Shown piece after piece: positions 21,380-31,064 of a stretch of 64,000 nucleotides of DNA. Source of the stretch: Dryococelus australis (taxonomy: Eukaryota > Arthropoda > Insecta > Phasmatodea > Phasmatidae); assembly GCA_029891345.1 (NCBI GenBank), contig CM057002.1, positions 59,510,777 through 59,574,776 of the forward strand, read 5' to 3'. The notes beneath the pieces were generated by a model that did not search any database, was not told where the DNA came from, and saw only the letters and a program-made list of their open reading frames with translations. The position numbers and the translations under genes are program-made. Each line of letters begins with the position of its first letter. Within the stretch, counting starts at the first letter, position 1.

Positions 21380-23215
21380 TAACTATTAGAGGAGGAAAAT
21401 ATAAACACACCAGTGTACAAAGGTTTGTTGAATGCAACAGAACTCTTTGACATCTCGATAAGGACCAAGTTTTTATCGATAATATGTCTTGCCTGGAAGC
21501 AGATCAGATAGTGCATCATGACACTCGTCTGGAAAAGAAAGATCCACTTCCACGAAAAAAACAAGTGTCACCGTCGTTCATCAGGTTTGAAAAATTCCAT
21601 GTTGAAAACATGTCAGCCTCAATCCACTCAAAATTGTCAATCGGAAGCTGGGATCACATTGTATGGCTGCATAGCCCGTTCACATCGAAATAGCATATAT
21701 ATTTCGATGCTACACTGGGGTCGTAGTCCTCACCCATGTAAATATGTTGACTTCCGCACTTCTTTTTGAAACATGGTTAATGCTGCCCCTAATCTCACAT
21801 TCTTTAAAAAAAGATACATTACTGCGAACAGCTTTTTGTTGTTGGCAAAGAATAATTTGACTTGCGAGTTTCTCCTCAGTTTGGAAATACCGAAGACAAC
21901 GTTCGCAAACAAATTTCTTATTAGCTCTCTTACTCAGCTGACTACCAACCAGCCGGGACAAATTTATAATACAGACAAAATGCAAATGATATGCATTTCC
22001 ATTCGCGCGAATCGCTAAAAATATTTTCATGTTTATCTTGACGTACATTAGAAATATGCACGGGTACTACAACACCACCCTTTTGGCAAGTTTAGTCAGT
22101 TATATTGCTATCTTTGTCCACCACACAGTAGAATTTGATAGAAATAGTATTGTCCTCCTCGAATTTACGAATATCCTGTATGACTACAGGTGTCGACAGA
22201 CCTTCAAGATTCAAAACTTCGTGAGGATTTGGATACACAGTAATTCTGTAGGGGTTTTGTGTGACAGGAAACAATGTTACTACATCGGCGTAGTGGAAAC
22301 ACATTATCTCCGGGCAGTGTACATCGACACAAGCTTTCCTATCAGCAATAAATTTTGCTAATTTAGTGTGCGCAGCACCGACAGTGAATGGCTAGTATTG
22401 GGATACATGTACATCCATGTATGTCAGTATTTCCAGACTCCAGCCCGATCCATGCACACTAAATTTCTCAAGTCTGTTACTAACAGAAGGGACGATTTCA
22501 TCATTATAGATAAAACCCACATCGGATAAGTGTAGGATAGGGAGGGCTTTGCTTTGAAAATAGAATGTTCCATAGCACCTTCCTCCACCGTGAGGGATTT
22601 CAATTACTTACTTGCTATGGTAACTGAAATTCGAATAGGCTGGGGTGTTACCATTATTAAGTTCAATAAAGGAACCTTATACCTCTGGAAAAAACGACAA
22701 AAGCCCGCATCACTGTTAAGCCTATCGTTAACTATCGGCGTGTAATTTAGTATTCCTGCGAACGCTGTAGCCATGAGCTTGTGTGTCAGGTCTGGCAAAG
22801 CTTCCACTGAGGTTGGGGAATCGGAAAATGAATTATTTTCCAGCTCCCTTGGCGAAATATCTCTAATCGACTCGAAAGTCGGTTGTGAAATGGATTGAGT
22901 ACACTCTGAATCACAAGAATCTTCGAAGTCTGATAGAAATAAGTCATCATTGAAAAAATCAACCTTGTCATGATTGGGGAAAGCAGACATATTTCGATCT
23001 CTTGTTGTTGACGATCTCTCCATAAGTGAATCCGTGCTCGAATCACTTAAGTAGAGATCATCCTCCAATAGATTAACTCGTGTCCACTTAGGCGAAGGTA
23101 CACTGTCTCGACAGCTTGCTGTAGACTTTCTTTCTCCCTGCGATTCAGAATTTGAATCGCTTGTGTAAATATCTTCAAGCAAACTGTCAATACTTTGCCT
23201 CTTACGCTGACCCAT
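21380..23215 (-). pseudogene. Polinton DNA polymerase B, internally deleted and broken
   Basis: Reading down the minus strand: an acidic N-terminal region (22604-23215); the HGSGWSLEILTYMDVHVSQY segment at ~22390-22460; an NLEGLSTPVVIQDIRKFEED segment at ~22150-22220; and a CxxC-type finger in INLSRLVGSQLSKRANKKF/VCERCLRYF (21870-21980). Further on are a DNFEWIEADMF segment (~21620) and a VEVDLSFPDECHDALSDL segment (~21500), then an FNKPLYTG motif (~21415). This is the arrangement of protein-primed family B polymerases of Polintons, which replicate the linear genome. The 3'-5' exonuclease domain between the finger and the palm is missing. So is the part of the catalytic core that normally precedes the NKPxYxG region. 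Stops and at least three frameshifts are also present, so it cannot be functional. Confidence 0.85.
22604..23215 (-). CDS. Open N-terminal region of the polymerase gene, acidic repeats
   Basis: This 203-codon frame starts MGQRKRQSIDSLLEDIYTSD and contains three spaced copies of one acidic motif: LLEDIYTSDS, LLEDDLYLSDSS and FFNDDLFLSDFED, about 40-50 residues apart. The C-terminal third leads into the polymerase-associated domain, but a frameshift at ~22600 breaks continuity. Ser-Asp next to acidic residues resembles casein kinase 2 sites, which is inference only. It probably encoded the disordered head of the polymerase protein. The start Met is the first in frame. Confidence 0.6.
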   Translation of the reverse strand: MGQRKRQSIDSLLEDIYTSDSNSESQGERKSTASCRDSVPSPKWTRVNLLEDDLYLSDSSTDSLMERSSTTRDRNMSAFPNHDKVDFFNDDLFLSDFEDSCDSECTQSISQPTFESIRDISPRELENNSFSDSPTSVEALPDLTHKLMATAFAGILNYTPIVNDRLNSDAGFCRFFQRYKVPLLNLIMVTPQPIRISVTIASK

Positions 23216-23488
23216 TAAAAATAATTAACAGTTCTTTTAGTTTCCCCGATATAGCAGTTACAAGACATTTAGAACTATTGCAGTTAGTTAAAGAGGAATC
23301 ATAACTAGTTGGTTTACTATGTGGTGTCAAAGCTTGAGAGAAATATGTACATTTGAAATTAATGTCCGAATTTCATATTTCCTTAACATAATATGAATAT
23401 AATAAGCCGTAAGTTACAGAATACAAACCTTTATTTTAAAATGCATACTTGTATTTCATTGGTATCATTATTCTGAATTAGCCACTTC

Positions 23489-23914
23489 TCACGCATATAA
23501 ATTACACATGGAAGGGAAAACTAATCCTCCTTGTTCGAAAATAAGGTTGTGGATGTCTCTGTCGCAGGTTTCCTTCCAACGAATGGTAATTCCCTAATGA
23601 GGACTGGTGAGTTGGTAGGTGATTACTCCATGTCCACGCCTCTCTTCTATCTCCTTGCTGAAACTGGCAAATGTCAAATCTTCTCATGTTTTTGGTAAGT
23701 CACTGTCGGGGCGAAGATATCTCACATCACAATCATTACATGCTATTCTTTCAACAAAGCAAATGCCGAGACTGTTGTCGAAAGTTTAGCACCAATGTTC
23801 TATATCATTGCAGATGTGAACTTTGAAAATACCATCATACGGTTTAAAGAACACTCTTCTGTATCCAATTTGCAGCACTTCATATCTGTCTGTAGGGTCG
23901 AAGATTCTAGCCAT
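23489..23914 (-). pseudogene. Tandem viral gene family, copy 3 (decayed)
   Basis: A single frame of ~141 codons from ATG at 23914 carries three in-frame stops. It aligns with copies at 23980-24441 and 24531-25029 through GYRRVFFK, the IEHWC motif, a LRPDSDLP block and a WKETCD block. The cysteine-bearing C-terminal CGMW segment of the other copies is not seen. The family is unknown to me. Conserved Cys, Trp and His suggest a folded, possibly metal-binding or disulfide-containing protein. Confidence 0.7.
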
Positions 23915-23979
23915 GACTGATGATTTGGTACTGAATGGTCTCCTTTATACAGATGTGATAGCCCTTTCTTTTCTCATTT

Positions 23980-24441
23980 TTAACTGTTCTTGCTGAGCCA
24001 AACTTTACAATTCCACATGCCACAGCGATTAGTTAATTTTTGGTCATCAATGTATGTAAAATGTTGCTTGTTATTATATTGTTCTATCCAAACTGCAGTA
24101 ATAGAGCAGCAACTACACTCCTTCTGCATTATGTATTGTATTTTCTTGTAGGACATACGTTTCGTGATGTATCCACTTTGAGCTTCAAATTATACTTGAC
24201 CATTGTTACAAGGTAGTTTGCTTTTAGGACGTAAATTATATAAAGGACAAGAATTTCGTCCATAACATACGTCGAAAACTTTTAATGTATAATCAGGATT
24301 GATAAACGAGAAATGTCAATGTTCATCTCTGTTGCACATCTGTATCTATAGAGGGCTATCTTCTTCAAGTCGAAACCAAACTCGCCTCTAACCTGAAGTA
24401 ACACTGGCATAAGGAAGTGATGAGTCGAACCTCTCCATCAT
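23980..24441 (-). pseudogene. Tandem viral gene family, copy 2 (decayed)
   Basis: The frame from ATG at 24441 to TAA at 23980 stays in register for ~153 codons, with four internal stops. Shared motifs with copy 1 are RRVWFR, QMCNRDEH, LRPKSKLP and CGMWNCKVW. One internal stop sits where copy 1 has Trp (DEHW), and another where copies 1 and 3 have Tyr. It has decayed by point mutation rather than by indels. Confidence 0.75.
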
Positions 24442-24459
24442 AAATGAAGCTTTGGTTTA

Positions 24460-24464
<5 letters not shown>

Positions 24465-24500
<36 letters not shown>
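24465..24500 (+). repeat. (CT)n microsatellite
   Basis: An uninterrupted CT run followed by GTGTGTTT lies between copies 1 and 2 of the tandem gene family. It produces the Ser-Leu repeat seen in the plus-strand frame, which is not a gene. Confidence 0.95.
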
Positions 24501-24506
<6 letters not shown>

Positions 24507-24530
24507 TTATATATTTAAGTTTGGAAAATA

Positions 24531-25029
24531 TTAATTCTTCAACGTTAACTTGGTTAAATCAAATTTACAGACAGAAACATTGCTGTTCCAAACCTCACAG
24601 TCCCACATTCCACAATATGCTCTTAGATACCTGATACTGCCTTGCATTTGCATGATGCTTTCCTTATTATCGCATGTTTCATTCCATAAGGTGGGACTGT
24701 CGTAAAACTCTCTACTCAATTTATATTTTATTTGATGAAAACCTGCTTCTTTGGATATTTCTACACTTCTATTTTTTAAAACACAGGTCCCAAGAAGAGC
24801 AGGACAGTTCGCTGTCAGGCCGCACATTAAAAACAGGACAGTCTTCTGCTTCATAACACAACACATGTTCTGTATACCTGTTTCCTCCAAAACTTTTTGC
24901 GAAATTCCAATGTTCATCTCCGTTGCACATCTGTGTTTCGAAGTATATGTTGTCTAAAGACTGGAACCATACTTTCTTGTATCCTCGAAAAATACTGGAG
25001 TATGTCTTCTCTGGGTTGAATTTTTCCAT
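24531..25029 (-). pseudogene. Tandem viral gene family, copy 1 (best preserved)
   Basis: It starts MEKFNPEKTYSSIFRGYKKV at 25029. Ordered motifs are KKVWFQ, QMCNGDEHWNF, a NVRPDSELS block, an ISKEAGFHQIKYKLSREF segment, LWNETCD and CGMWDCEVW near the C-terminus. A frameshift just after a Phe-Lys-Lys run (~24770) separates two otherwise good halves. It has eight or more Cys in ~165 residues. It lies downstream of the 25089-25421 gene on the same strand. I do not recognise the family. Confidence 0.72.
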
Positions 25030-25088
25030 TTTTCCGAAATCTTACACAGGTATACCTGTAACAAACCATTTTTCGAAAATAAATATCT

Positions 25089-25421
25089 TTATATGTAGGT
25101 AGGATGCTGGTACAAGTATTCTTTTAAAGCTTTGCTTTTACATTGTGAACAGAACATCTTTCCAAGCACATATACTGGATAGTCACATTGGAAATGCTCT
25201 TCGTAAGCTATGATACGAGAATCCCATTTTAGGTCACGTTTCTCATAAGTTTGTCCCCGAAACATCAATTTAAATTGTGGTTTTTACGTATACCAAGGTC
25301 TGGGAGGTTTAAAGCATAATACTTTATAGTCATTAGCATCGGTTGCATAAGAAATAGCAAGTTCCTTAATTACAAAGGAGTTGTCTTGGTAGTTTTCGAA
25401 ACGTTGTGCGTAGCCCATCAT
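25089..25421 (-). pseudogene. Degraded gene with VIKELAIS and FKPPRPW motifs
   Basis: The frame from ATG at 25421 runs ~110 codons with one in-frame stop right after the FKPPRPWYT stretch. The VIKELAI...CFKPPRPW pattern, then KWDSRIIAYEE and YPVYVLGKMFC, resembles an arthropod protein family found with virus-like elements. That family usually has FKPPxPW followed by a histidine-rich part and an IYVKG motif. The resemblance is from memory and the function is unknown. A CSQC pair sits near the C-terminus. Confidence 0.55.
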
Positions 25422-25498
25422 TTTTACGTTATTTGTTTTGTTTTTTTAACACTATGTACAAAAAGTCTCTCATAGGAAGTATCTCATAAAAATGTTAT

Positions 25499-25960
25499 TT
25501 ATAAGATCACAGTGCTCGCCTCGGAATCCACATCATCGACTCCGGAATCGTCCATTACTACATCTGGAATAATTCTATCTTTAAGTAGCTGTTCCAGTCT
25601 TCGCGACATACAATCCCTCCGCATATGTTGCGAGTTCCCTTCATTAGCAAAGGCAGGCATGCCGCAAGGACAGTCTTCACATGGCAAATAGGAGACGCTA
25701 TCCTCATCAGCTTGTAACTGTCCATCATGGAATAGGTACAATAGTTTTATTTCGTGTCCCGCAAAAGAAATAATAAATTCTTTAGGCAGCATTCGCAATT
25801 GGGAACAGTCTAAACCCATTAACGTTTTCACTATCCCATATGCTAAAATCACATTGAATACTTCATCACATTCAGAATCACAATTGTCACAGCAGTGACC
25901 TTGATGTATTGTACCTGTTGCGGGCTGATGCAGAGATGAAATCTCCTGTAGATACTGCAT
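25499..25960 (-). CDS. Intact 153-codon frame, Cys-rich with acidic tail
   Basis: This is one of the few uninterrupted frames in element 2. The N-terminal third has HCCDNCDSECDEVF, the centre is hydrophobic (AGHEIKLLYLF), then comes a LPCEDCPCGMP stretch, and the last 20 residues are acidic (DDSGVDDVDSEAS). Two CxxC pairs separated by ~70 residues could bind zinc. SECDE resembles the LxCxE pocket-protein motif but lacks the Leu, so I do not claim it. No family is recognised. It is the most upstream frame of the minus-strand block and its neighbours are all broken. Confidence 0.55.
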   Translation of the reverse strand: MQYLQEISSLHQPATGTIHQGHCCDNCDSECDEVFNVILAYGIVKTLMGLDCSQLRMLPKEFIISFAGHEIKLLYLFHDGQLQADEDSVSYLPCEDCPCGMPAFANEGNSQHMRRDCMSRRLEQLLKDRIIPDVVMDDSGVDDVDSEASTVIL

Positions 25961-26877
25961 TGTTGATCTAGATGATATAGTGGACTAGTGGAGTTGTAGT
26001 AGACGTGATGGATTCCTGGCGTCGTTCTCGATGTTGATGTCTGTTGTTATAGACATCTGGCATTATAGTATATGCCTAAGTCTCACTACTGCTAATGCAA
26101 TGCACATGTATGCATATGTACACGAAGTGACCTTAGCAGATGACTCAACAATGAGAATAAATTAATTTATCACTTATTATATAGCAAATGGATTCAAAAT
26201 GGCTGCCATTTACCTTTAAATTTGCTTAAATAAAGCTTTTAGGAAATAAGTTGAAATATTGTGAAATTTAACACATTTCAGCTTCGATAGCAGTCGTTTC
26301 AAGCTAGATAGGTGCTATTTCAGTAATATCACAGCGAAAGAAATATTATTTCTAAATAAAATAAGTTCAAATATACGCATTTTATGGTAGTTAGTAGAGT
26401 CGAAATTCTGGGCGAGGAAAAACTATACGTGAAATACACACAATTATTTAAAAACAGATTGAAAGTAAGAAAAAATTCATTGTGTATTGCTTAAATCGAA
26501 TGAGACATGAATGGTGTTCTAAGTTTAACTTGTGTAAGTGGAATGATAGGTGGATCTCATTACTTAAAAAAATTTAACAAGTCCAAATATGTCTTATAGT
26601 TAATTATAGTTTGCTGGAAAACAGAATAAAAGGTTTACCGAATTAAAATAAAAAAAGGTTTATTTTTGTTGGAATGTTAAATCTATAGGATTATCTTGTG
26701 CACATTACAATATCCAGGAATATTTAACTTCAGGGATATAAATTTCATCGGCAGGAGTTGTGAAATTTTATTTACATGGAATACATCAGGCTCTAGGTTA
26801 GAGAATCAGATTTGACAATGCTTCAGCATTCGAGCGAAAATAACAGTCTCTAGGGAAGAGTGGAAATAGCCTTCAGT
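25961..26877. other. Right interior of element 2, no gene recognised
   Basis: AT-rich sequence with no open frame above background. It could hold the promoter of the minus-strand gene block. Confidence 0.5.
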
Positions 26878-27442
26878 TCAAAATCCGCTGACCTGAGGGA
26901 TGGAAGCTTCCCGATGTGGTGCATAAAAGACGGGCTTTGGCCTTGAGGCAAACCTCCGTTCCTGGCCGAGGCATCTATCGTCTCGGAAAACAAGCACTCT
27001 GGGGTAGGCAGTGAAGGGAGGGGCCCAGGGTTGCGTGAACCTGGTATTTCTCGAGATATCCGAAAAACGTGTTCTGGGGTGGAAGTGAAGGGAGGAGGTG
27101 CGTGGTCTTGGAAAGTTCAGTCCTCCAGAAACACACTCTGGGCTGGTGTAGGCGGAGGGGGTGGTTGGCACTAAACAGTTTTTTTTTTGCAGTGTTGGAT
27201 CGATAGCAGGGTGTGTGGGCTTGGAAAGGACAGTTCTTCAACTAGGCTGGGGTAGGGGGAGGGGGACACATAGGCGATAAACTACCTCTGGGGTATTGTT
27301 GCATGACCTTGGGCAGGAAGTCTCTTTTCTCACAAAGACATGGTCTGGACAAGGGGCGGGGGAGGGTAGCACTGACGTGAACAGTTTTAGCTGTCTTGCG
27401 CCATCTTAGTTCTTTGCAAACACTTGTCCAGGATATATGCAC
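26878..27442 (-). other. C-rich (minus strand) imperfectly repeated segment
   Basis: The plus strand is G-rich. Phrases such as CACTCTGGGGTAGG, GTTCTGGGGTGG and CACACTCTGGGCTGG recur at ~70-bp intervals together with GGAAAG phrases. Overlapping minus-strand frames (26878-27442) are Pro/Ser-rich. The asymmetry mirrors the C-rich segment just inside one TIR of element 1. Confidence 0.5.
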
Positions 27443-27861
27443 TACTTATCACTCCTCTGAACCGTCTATTCACCAGTGTGGTGGTCAACAGGCTTCGGAG
27501 AATGTAGGCATATCATATGCCTGAGTGATAGCCACGATCCTTGTTTTAATATAAAAAAGAATTTATAACTTTTTTTTTATTTACTGGGAAAAATTAATTT
27601 TCATGTGTTAAACCTATATAGAGTGTTTATTGTGCAAACCCCATTTCTGAGTTCGGTCAACTAAACTTGGTGGCATTTCCAACTATCGTTTCGCTTACTA
27701 GTGCCATGAATTTCACAGACTTTACAGACAGATTTATAGTATGTCCGTTATTTTAAACAATTAAAAATAATATATAATATATTTCTCTACAGTGTTGCGG
27801 GATTAAGCCATCCGAGTCTCCTTGCATTTCGATGGAAAAAATTAGTGTTAAAAGTGAATTC

Positions 27862-28812
27862 TTTTTCTTACAATAGTAAAACTTTCGTTAAAAATCAGGG
27901 TAAGTTTTTTTTAGTTATCGTTTCGTTGTCTGTTGTGGGATGAATAGTGTATTCAGAGTTTTCGTCGTAAATTTCAACTCAACCGCGCTCCACGTATATA
28001 GTCAGGCTCTCGACGTAAGCTCGACTCATTCATTCACCAGCCTCCCAGGTGGACAGATGTATTTTGGGGGAGTTCCTGGTGCTATTTCATTACATGTTTT
28101 TTAATTCATTTAGTGATCGTCGTGTACTTGTGTTCGTTAGCCGTTTAATTTATTTGAAAACATTCGTTTTGTATTTTCATTAATTTCCGAGTTTTTCACC
28201 TCAGTTTATAATCAAACATAGGCCGACGTAGGTTATGCTTGATCTCAACACAGCTTATAAGTGGACGTAAGTGCTATATCCAAGTCAGTGATGCAGCGAC
28301 CTCCTGAGCGAATGGACGTATTTTATAATCACTGACTATTAACCACGATTCTTGTTACTTGTTTTTTATTCAACTTGTGTAATTTACATATTAGTACGCG
28401 CATATTAAAAATAATTTTCATCCATTTGTCATGTAAATCGTATTCACATCTCTTTCCGAGTAGCTATATCTTTAGTCGCCTGTCAGATGCAGTCCACATA
28501 TCTAACAGCTTATAAGTTGGCGCACGTCATACACTGCAGTCATTTCTTCAGCCATCTCCCGACCAAACGGACATGTTTTAAAATCATGTAAGGTACATTC
28601 AAGAAGCGTCAAGTATTGTCACAATTTTTCCAAAATACCTTGTTATTGTGTTTGTTAGCCATTTAATCAATAGTGACCTATTTTATTTGTTAATTAATTT
28701 CATCCTGGAGACTCACGTAATTGTGATCATTTAGCACTTGTCGACACGAGGTTATTCATATGTAGAAATATTTTAAGTTTAAACACACTAAATTTTCTCT
28801 CATGTGTTAACT
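27862..28812 (-). repeat. Right TIR of Polinton element 2
   Basis: Inverse of 18724-19657. The outer tip is TTCTCTCATGTGTTAACT and the inner boundary is near AAACTTTCGTTAAA at 27880. Confidence 0.87.
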
Positions 28813-28818
28813 ATGTGT

Positions 28819-29030
28819 GATGTTTCAATCCGCGCGCGATGCTTCGCAGCCCTCACTCAACGCAACATATTCTTTAATCCTTTGGCAATCGAATGGTGTA
28901 ATTGAATTTTGAATGTGGGTGATAGATTCGGAGCTGCAATGCCAAACTGTATCCCCCGATTTTGTTGTCATCGGATTTTCTGGATTGCCTCCCACTATGG
29001 TTGCAAATTTAAAGACGCATTCACGTTAAA
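28819..29030 (+). repeat. Dispersed repeat R3, partial copy
   Basis: It shares AACATATTCTTTAAT, GCAATCGAATGGTGTAAT and CTGTATCCCCCGATTTTGTT with 5850-6050. It starts directly at the right end of Polinton element 2. Confidence 0.8.
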
Positions 29031-29039
29031 AATAATAAA

Positions 29040-30835
29040 CATTAAGTTACTGATAACTAATGAGCCTACTTTCCTCTACATAGGTGTGAATAAGTCTTAG
29101 TGAAATTCTTAAAAGCTTACATAGCAGGTCGGCTTTGACGTCTAATTGCCAGCAATATCATTTGAGATGAAACCAGAAACATGCGAAACAGTACCAAGAC
29201 AATTAAAATACACGAGTGACTTACCCTAGTTTCGAGTTCAGAAAAACTCGTAAAATTAAGCTAGTGTACAATCAACTGCATCATGGACGTAGGATTCGGA
29301 GCATCAACTTCGGGTGTAATCAGTCTAATGTTTTGAATGGCGGGGTTCACTAAACAGAAAAAAAAAAATTACACGGCCATTATTTTGAAAATTAGTGTCT
29401 GAGCCATTAAATGCTCATACACCTACATGGCCTACCATAATGCCACTTGGAGAAAAATTTGGTGGAAATCAGTTGATTGGTCTCCGAGATATAGCAAAAG
29501 AACTTTATTTTCTTTAAAACACGGATACCTTATAAAAACTGCCAAAACGGTATTTCTGTATAGGATATATCTAATATATACTATCAGAATAAAAAATTTG
29601 ATTGAATTTGGTTAAACTGATAAACAGGTATACCAAATATAACTAAATAACTTATTTATATAACCGCCATTTCAAAAATAAATGTCTGGCCCTTTTTAAA
29701 TCATGTCAATTTACATGGCCTTATGGAGTTGTGCAAAATTTGGTGGAAATTAGTAGAATTATCCCGGAAATATGGTAAAATGTTCCATTTACTCACCTAG
29801 CACTATTTTTTAAAAATAAATATGGCAAAAGAGTATCTGTATGCATAAATAATGATTTTAATTAATATTGTTACCGTACAAAATTCGGTTGAATTTCGCT
29901 AAAACGTTTCATAGATATAACAAAATAACCTTAACTATTTATATAAAACGTATTAAAAATGTGCCTGCCGCACATAGCATATGTTAATTTGCATATCCTA
30001 CTGTAGCAATATTTCGTGAAATTTTTGTATGAATCGGTTGATTGGTTCTCGAGATATGGCATAAAGCCTCCATTTTTCATGTGACGATATTCGTAAATGG
30101 AGGACAACACTTTTAGCACATTCGATGATTGTCGAAGATAAAATTAATAAAATTAAATTTAAATGCTTTACAAAGTTCCAAAGATATTGCATACTAAGCT
30201 AAAATTATTGTATAGTTGCCATTCTGAAAATAAGAGACTTATAAACATAAAACACATAAATTAATATGGCCTTCCACAGTAAAACTTCTTCGCCAAATTT
30301 GCAAGAAATCGGTTGATTTTTTTAACCGATATATGACACAAAAACGGTATTATATAATGTGGAGCTATCTTACAAAATGGCGGAGAGATTAGGCTTTGCA
30401 TAGACAACCTTGATGGATGTAATTAATACTGTCAGCATATAAAATTAAGTTGGAATTTGTTTTGCAGTATCGTAGATAAAAATTTTTGTGCTAGAATTTA
30501 TATGTGGCCGCCATTTTACAAATATGTGTGTCTGACCCTCTCAAAATTTATCAGTTTACATAGCCTGCTATATAGCTACTTATTCGTCAAATTTATTAGA
30601 AACGGTTTATTTTTCGGAGATATCGCGTAATTTTAATTTCTCACGTGATACTATTTTAAAAATGGTGGGCAAAAGAGATTTAGTGTGTACAAATCTGATG
30701 GTTGTAATATATACAGCCAGAATACAAAGTTTCATTGGAATGAATTATATGGTTTCGACAGTATAACATACAAAATTTAAATAGCTATATGGCAGCCATT
30801 TTTAAATAAAAGTCTTAACATCACCTGCAGCAACA
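29040..30835 (+). repeat. R6: tRNA-like leader plus ~280-bp tandem array (5 units)
   Basis: After a ~330-bp leader shared with 53590-54490, a unit of ~275-292 bp repeats about five times from 29370. Anchors are GCCATTATTTTGAAAATTAG (29382), CCGCCATTTCAAAAATAAAT (29665), GTTGCCATTCTGAAAATAAG (30217), GCCGCCATTTTACAAATAT (30509) and CAGCCATTTTTAAATAAAAG (30787), plus a weaker one near 29945. Each unit carries ATCGGTTGATTGGTCTCCGA-like and GATATGGCATAAA-like blocks. Units are strongly diverged. It is non-coding. Confidence 0.8.
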
Positions 30836-31064
30836 GTACTTGTCAGATCTGGTACATCTCGATTGGCTTATGTAGTACTTACAAGATGAATGTAGTCAGT
30901 TGCATTAAATATATTCAGTAATTCCAATTTGTGTTGTTGTTGCATTTACATCCCTGTAACTCTGAAATGGGACTGCTTAGCCTACTTCCGTATATGATAT
31001 TTTTTATTGCCGATGATCTGTATAACACGCTGTCGAAGTATGTGGATTTAGTCCGCTAAAGACC

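Larger units (their letters stand above)
18724..28812. mobile_element. Defective Maverick/Polinton element 2 (10.1 kb)
   Basis: The element opens AGTTAACACACGAGAG and closes CTCTCATGTGTTAACT, with ~940-bp TIRs. It contains a Polinton-type DNA polymerase B pseudogene and several viral-like genes, all on the minus strand. I see no integrase, ATPase or intact capsid gene. The flanking hexamers ACATAT (18718-18723) and ATGTGT (28813-28818) match at only three of six positions, so the target duplication is weak. The right flank is repeat R3 while the left flank is not. This suggests divergence or rearrangement after insertion. Confidence 0.85.

Noticed and set aside
24452-24634. 60-codon ORF with Ser-Leu repeats
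   Set aside because: Produced by the (CT)n microsatellite, on the strand opposite the real gene remnants.
25840-25890. LxCxE pocket-protein-binding motif in the 153-codon frame
   Set aside because: The closest match is SECDE, which lacks the required Leu. Not claimed.
29370-30835. CRISPR-like direct repeats
   Set aside because: Units are ~280 bp, diverged and without short identical repeats or spacers. The context is eukaryotic.
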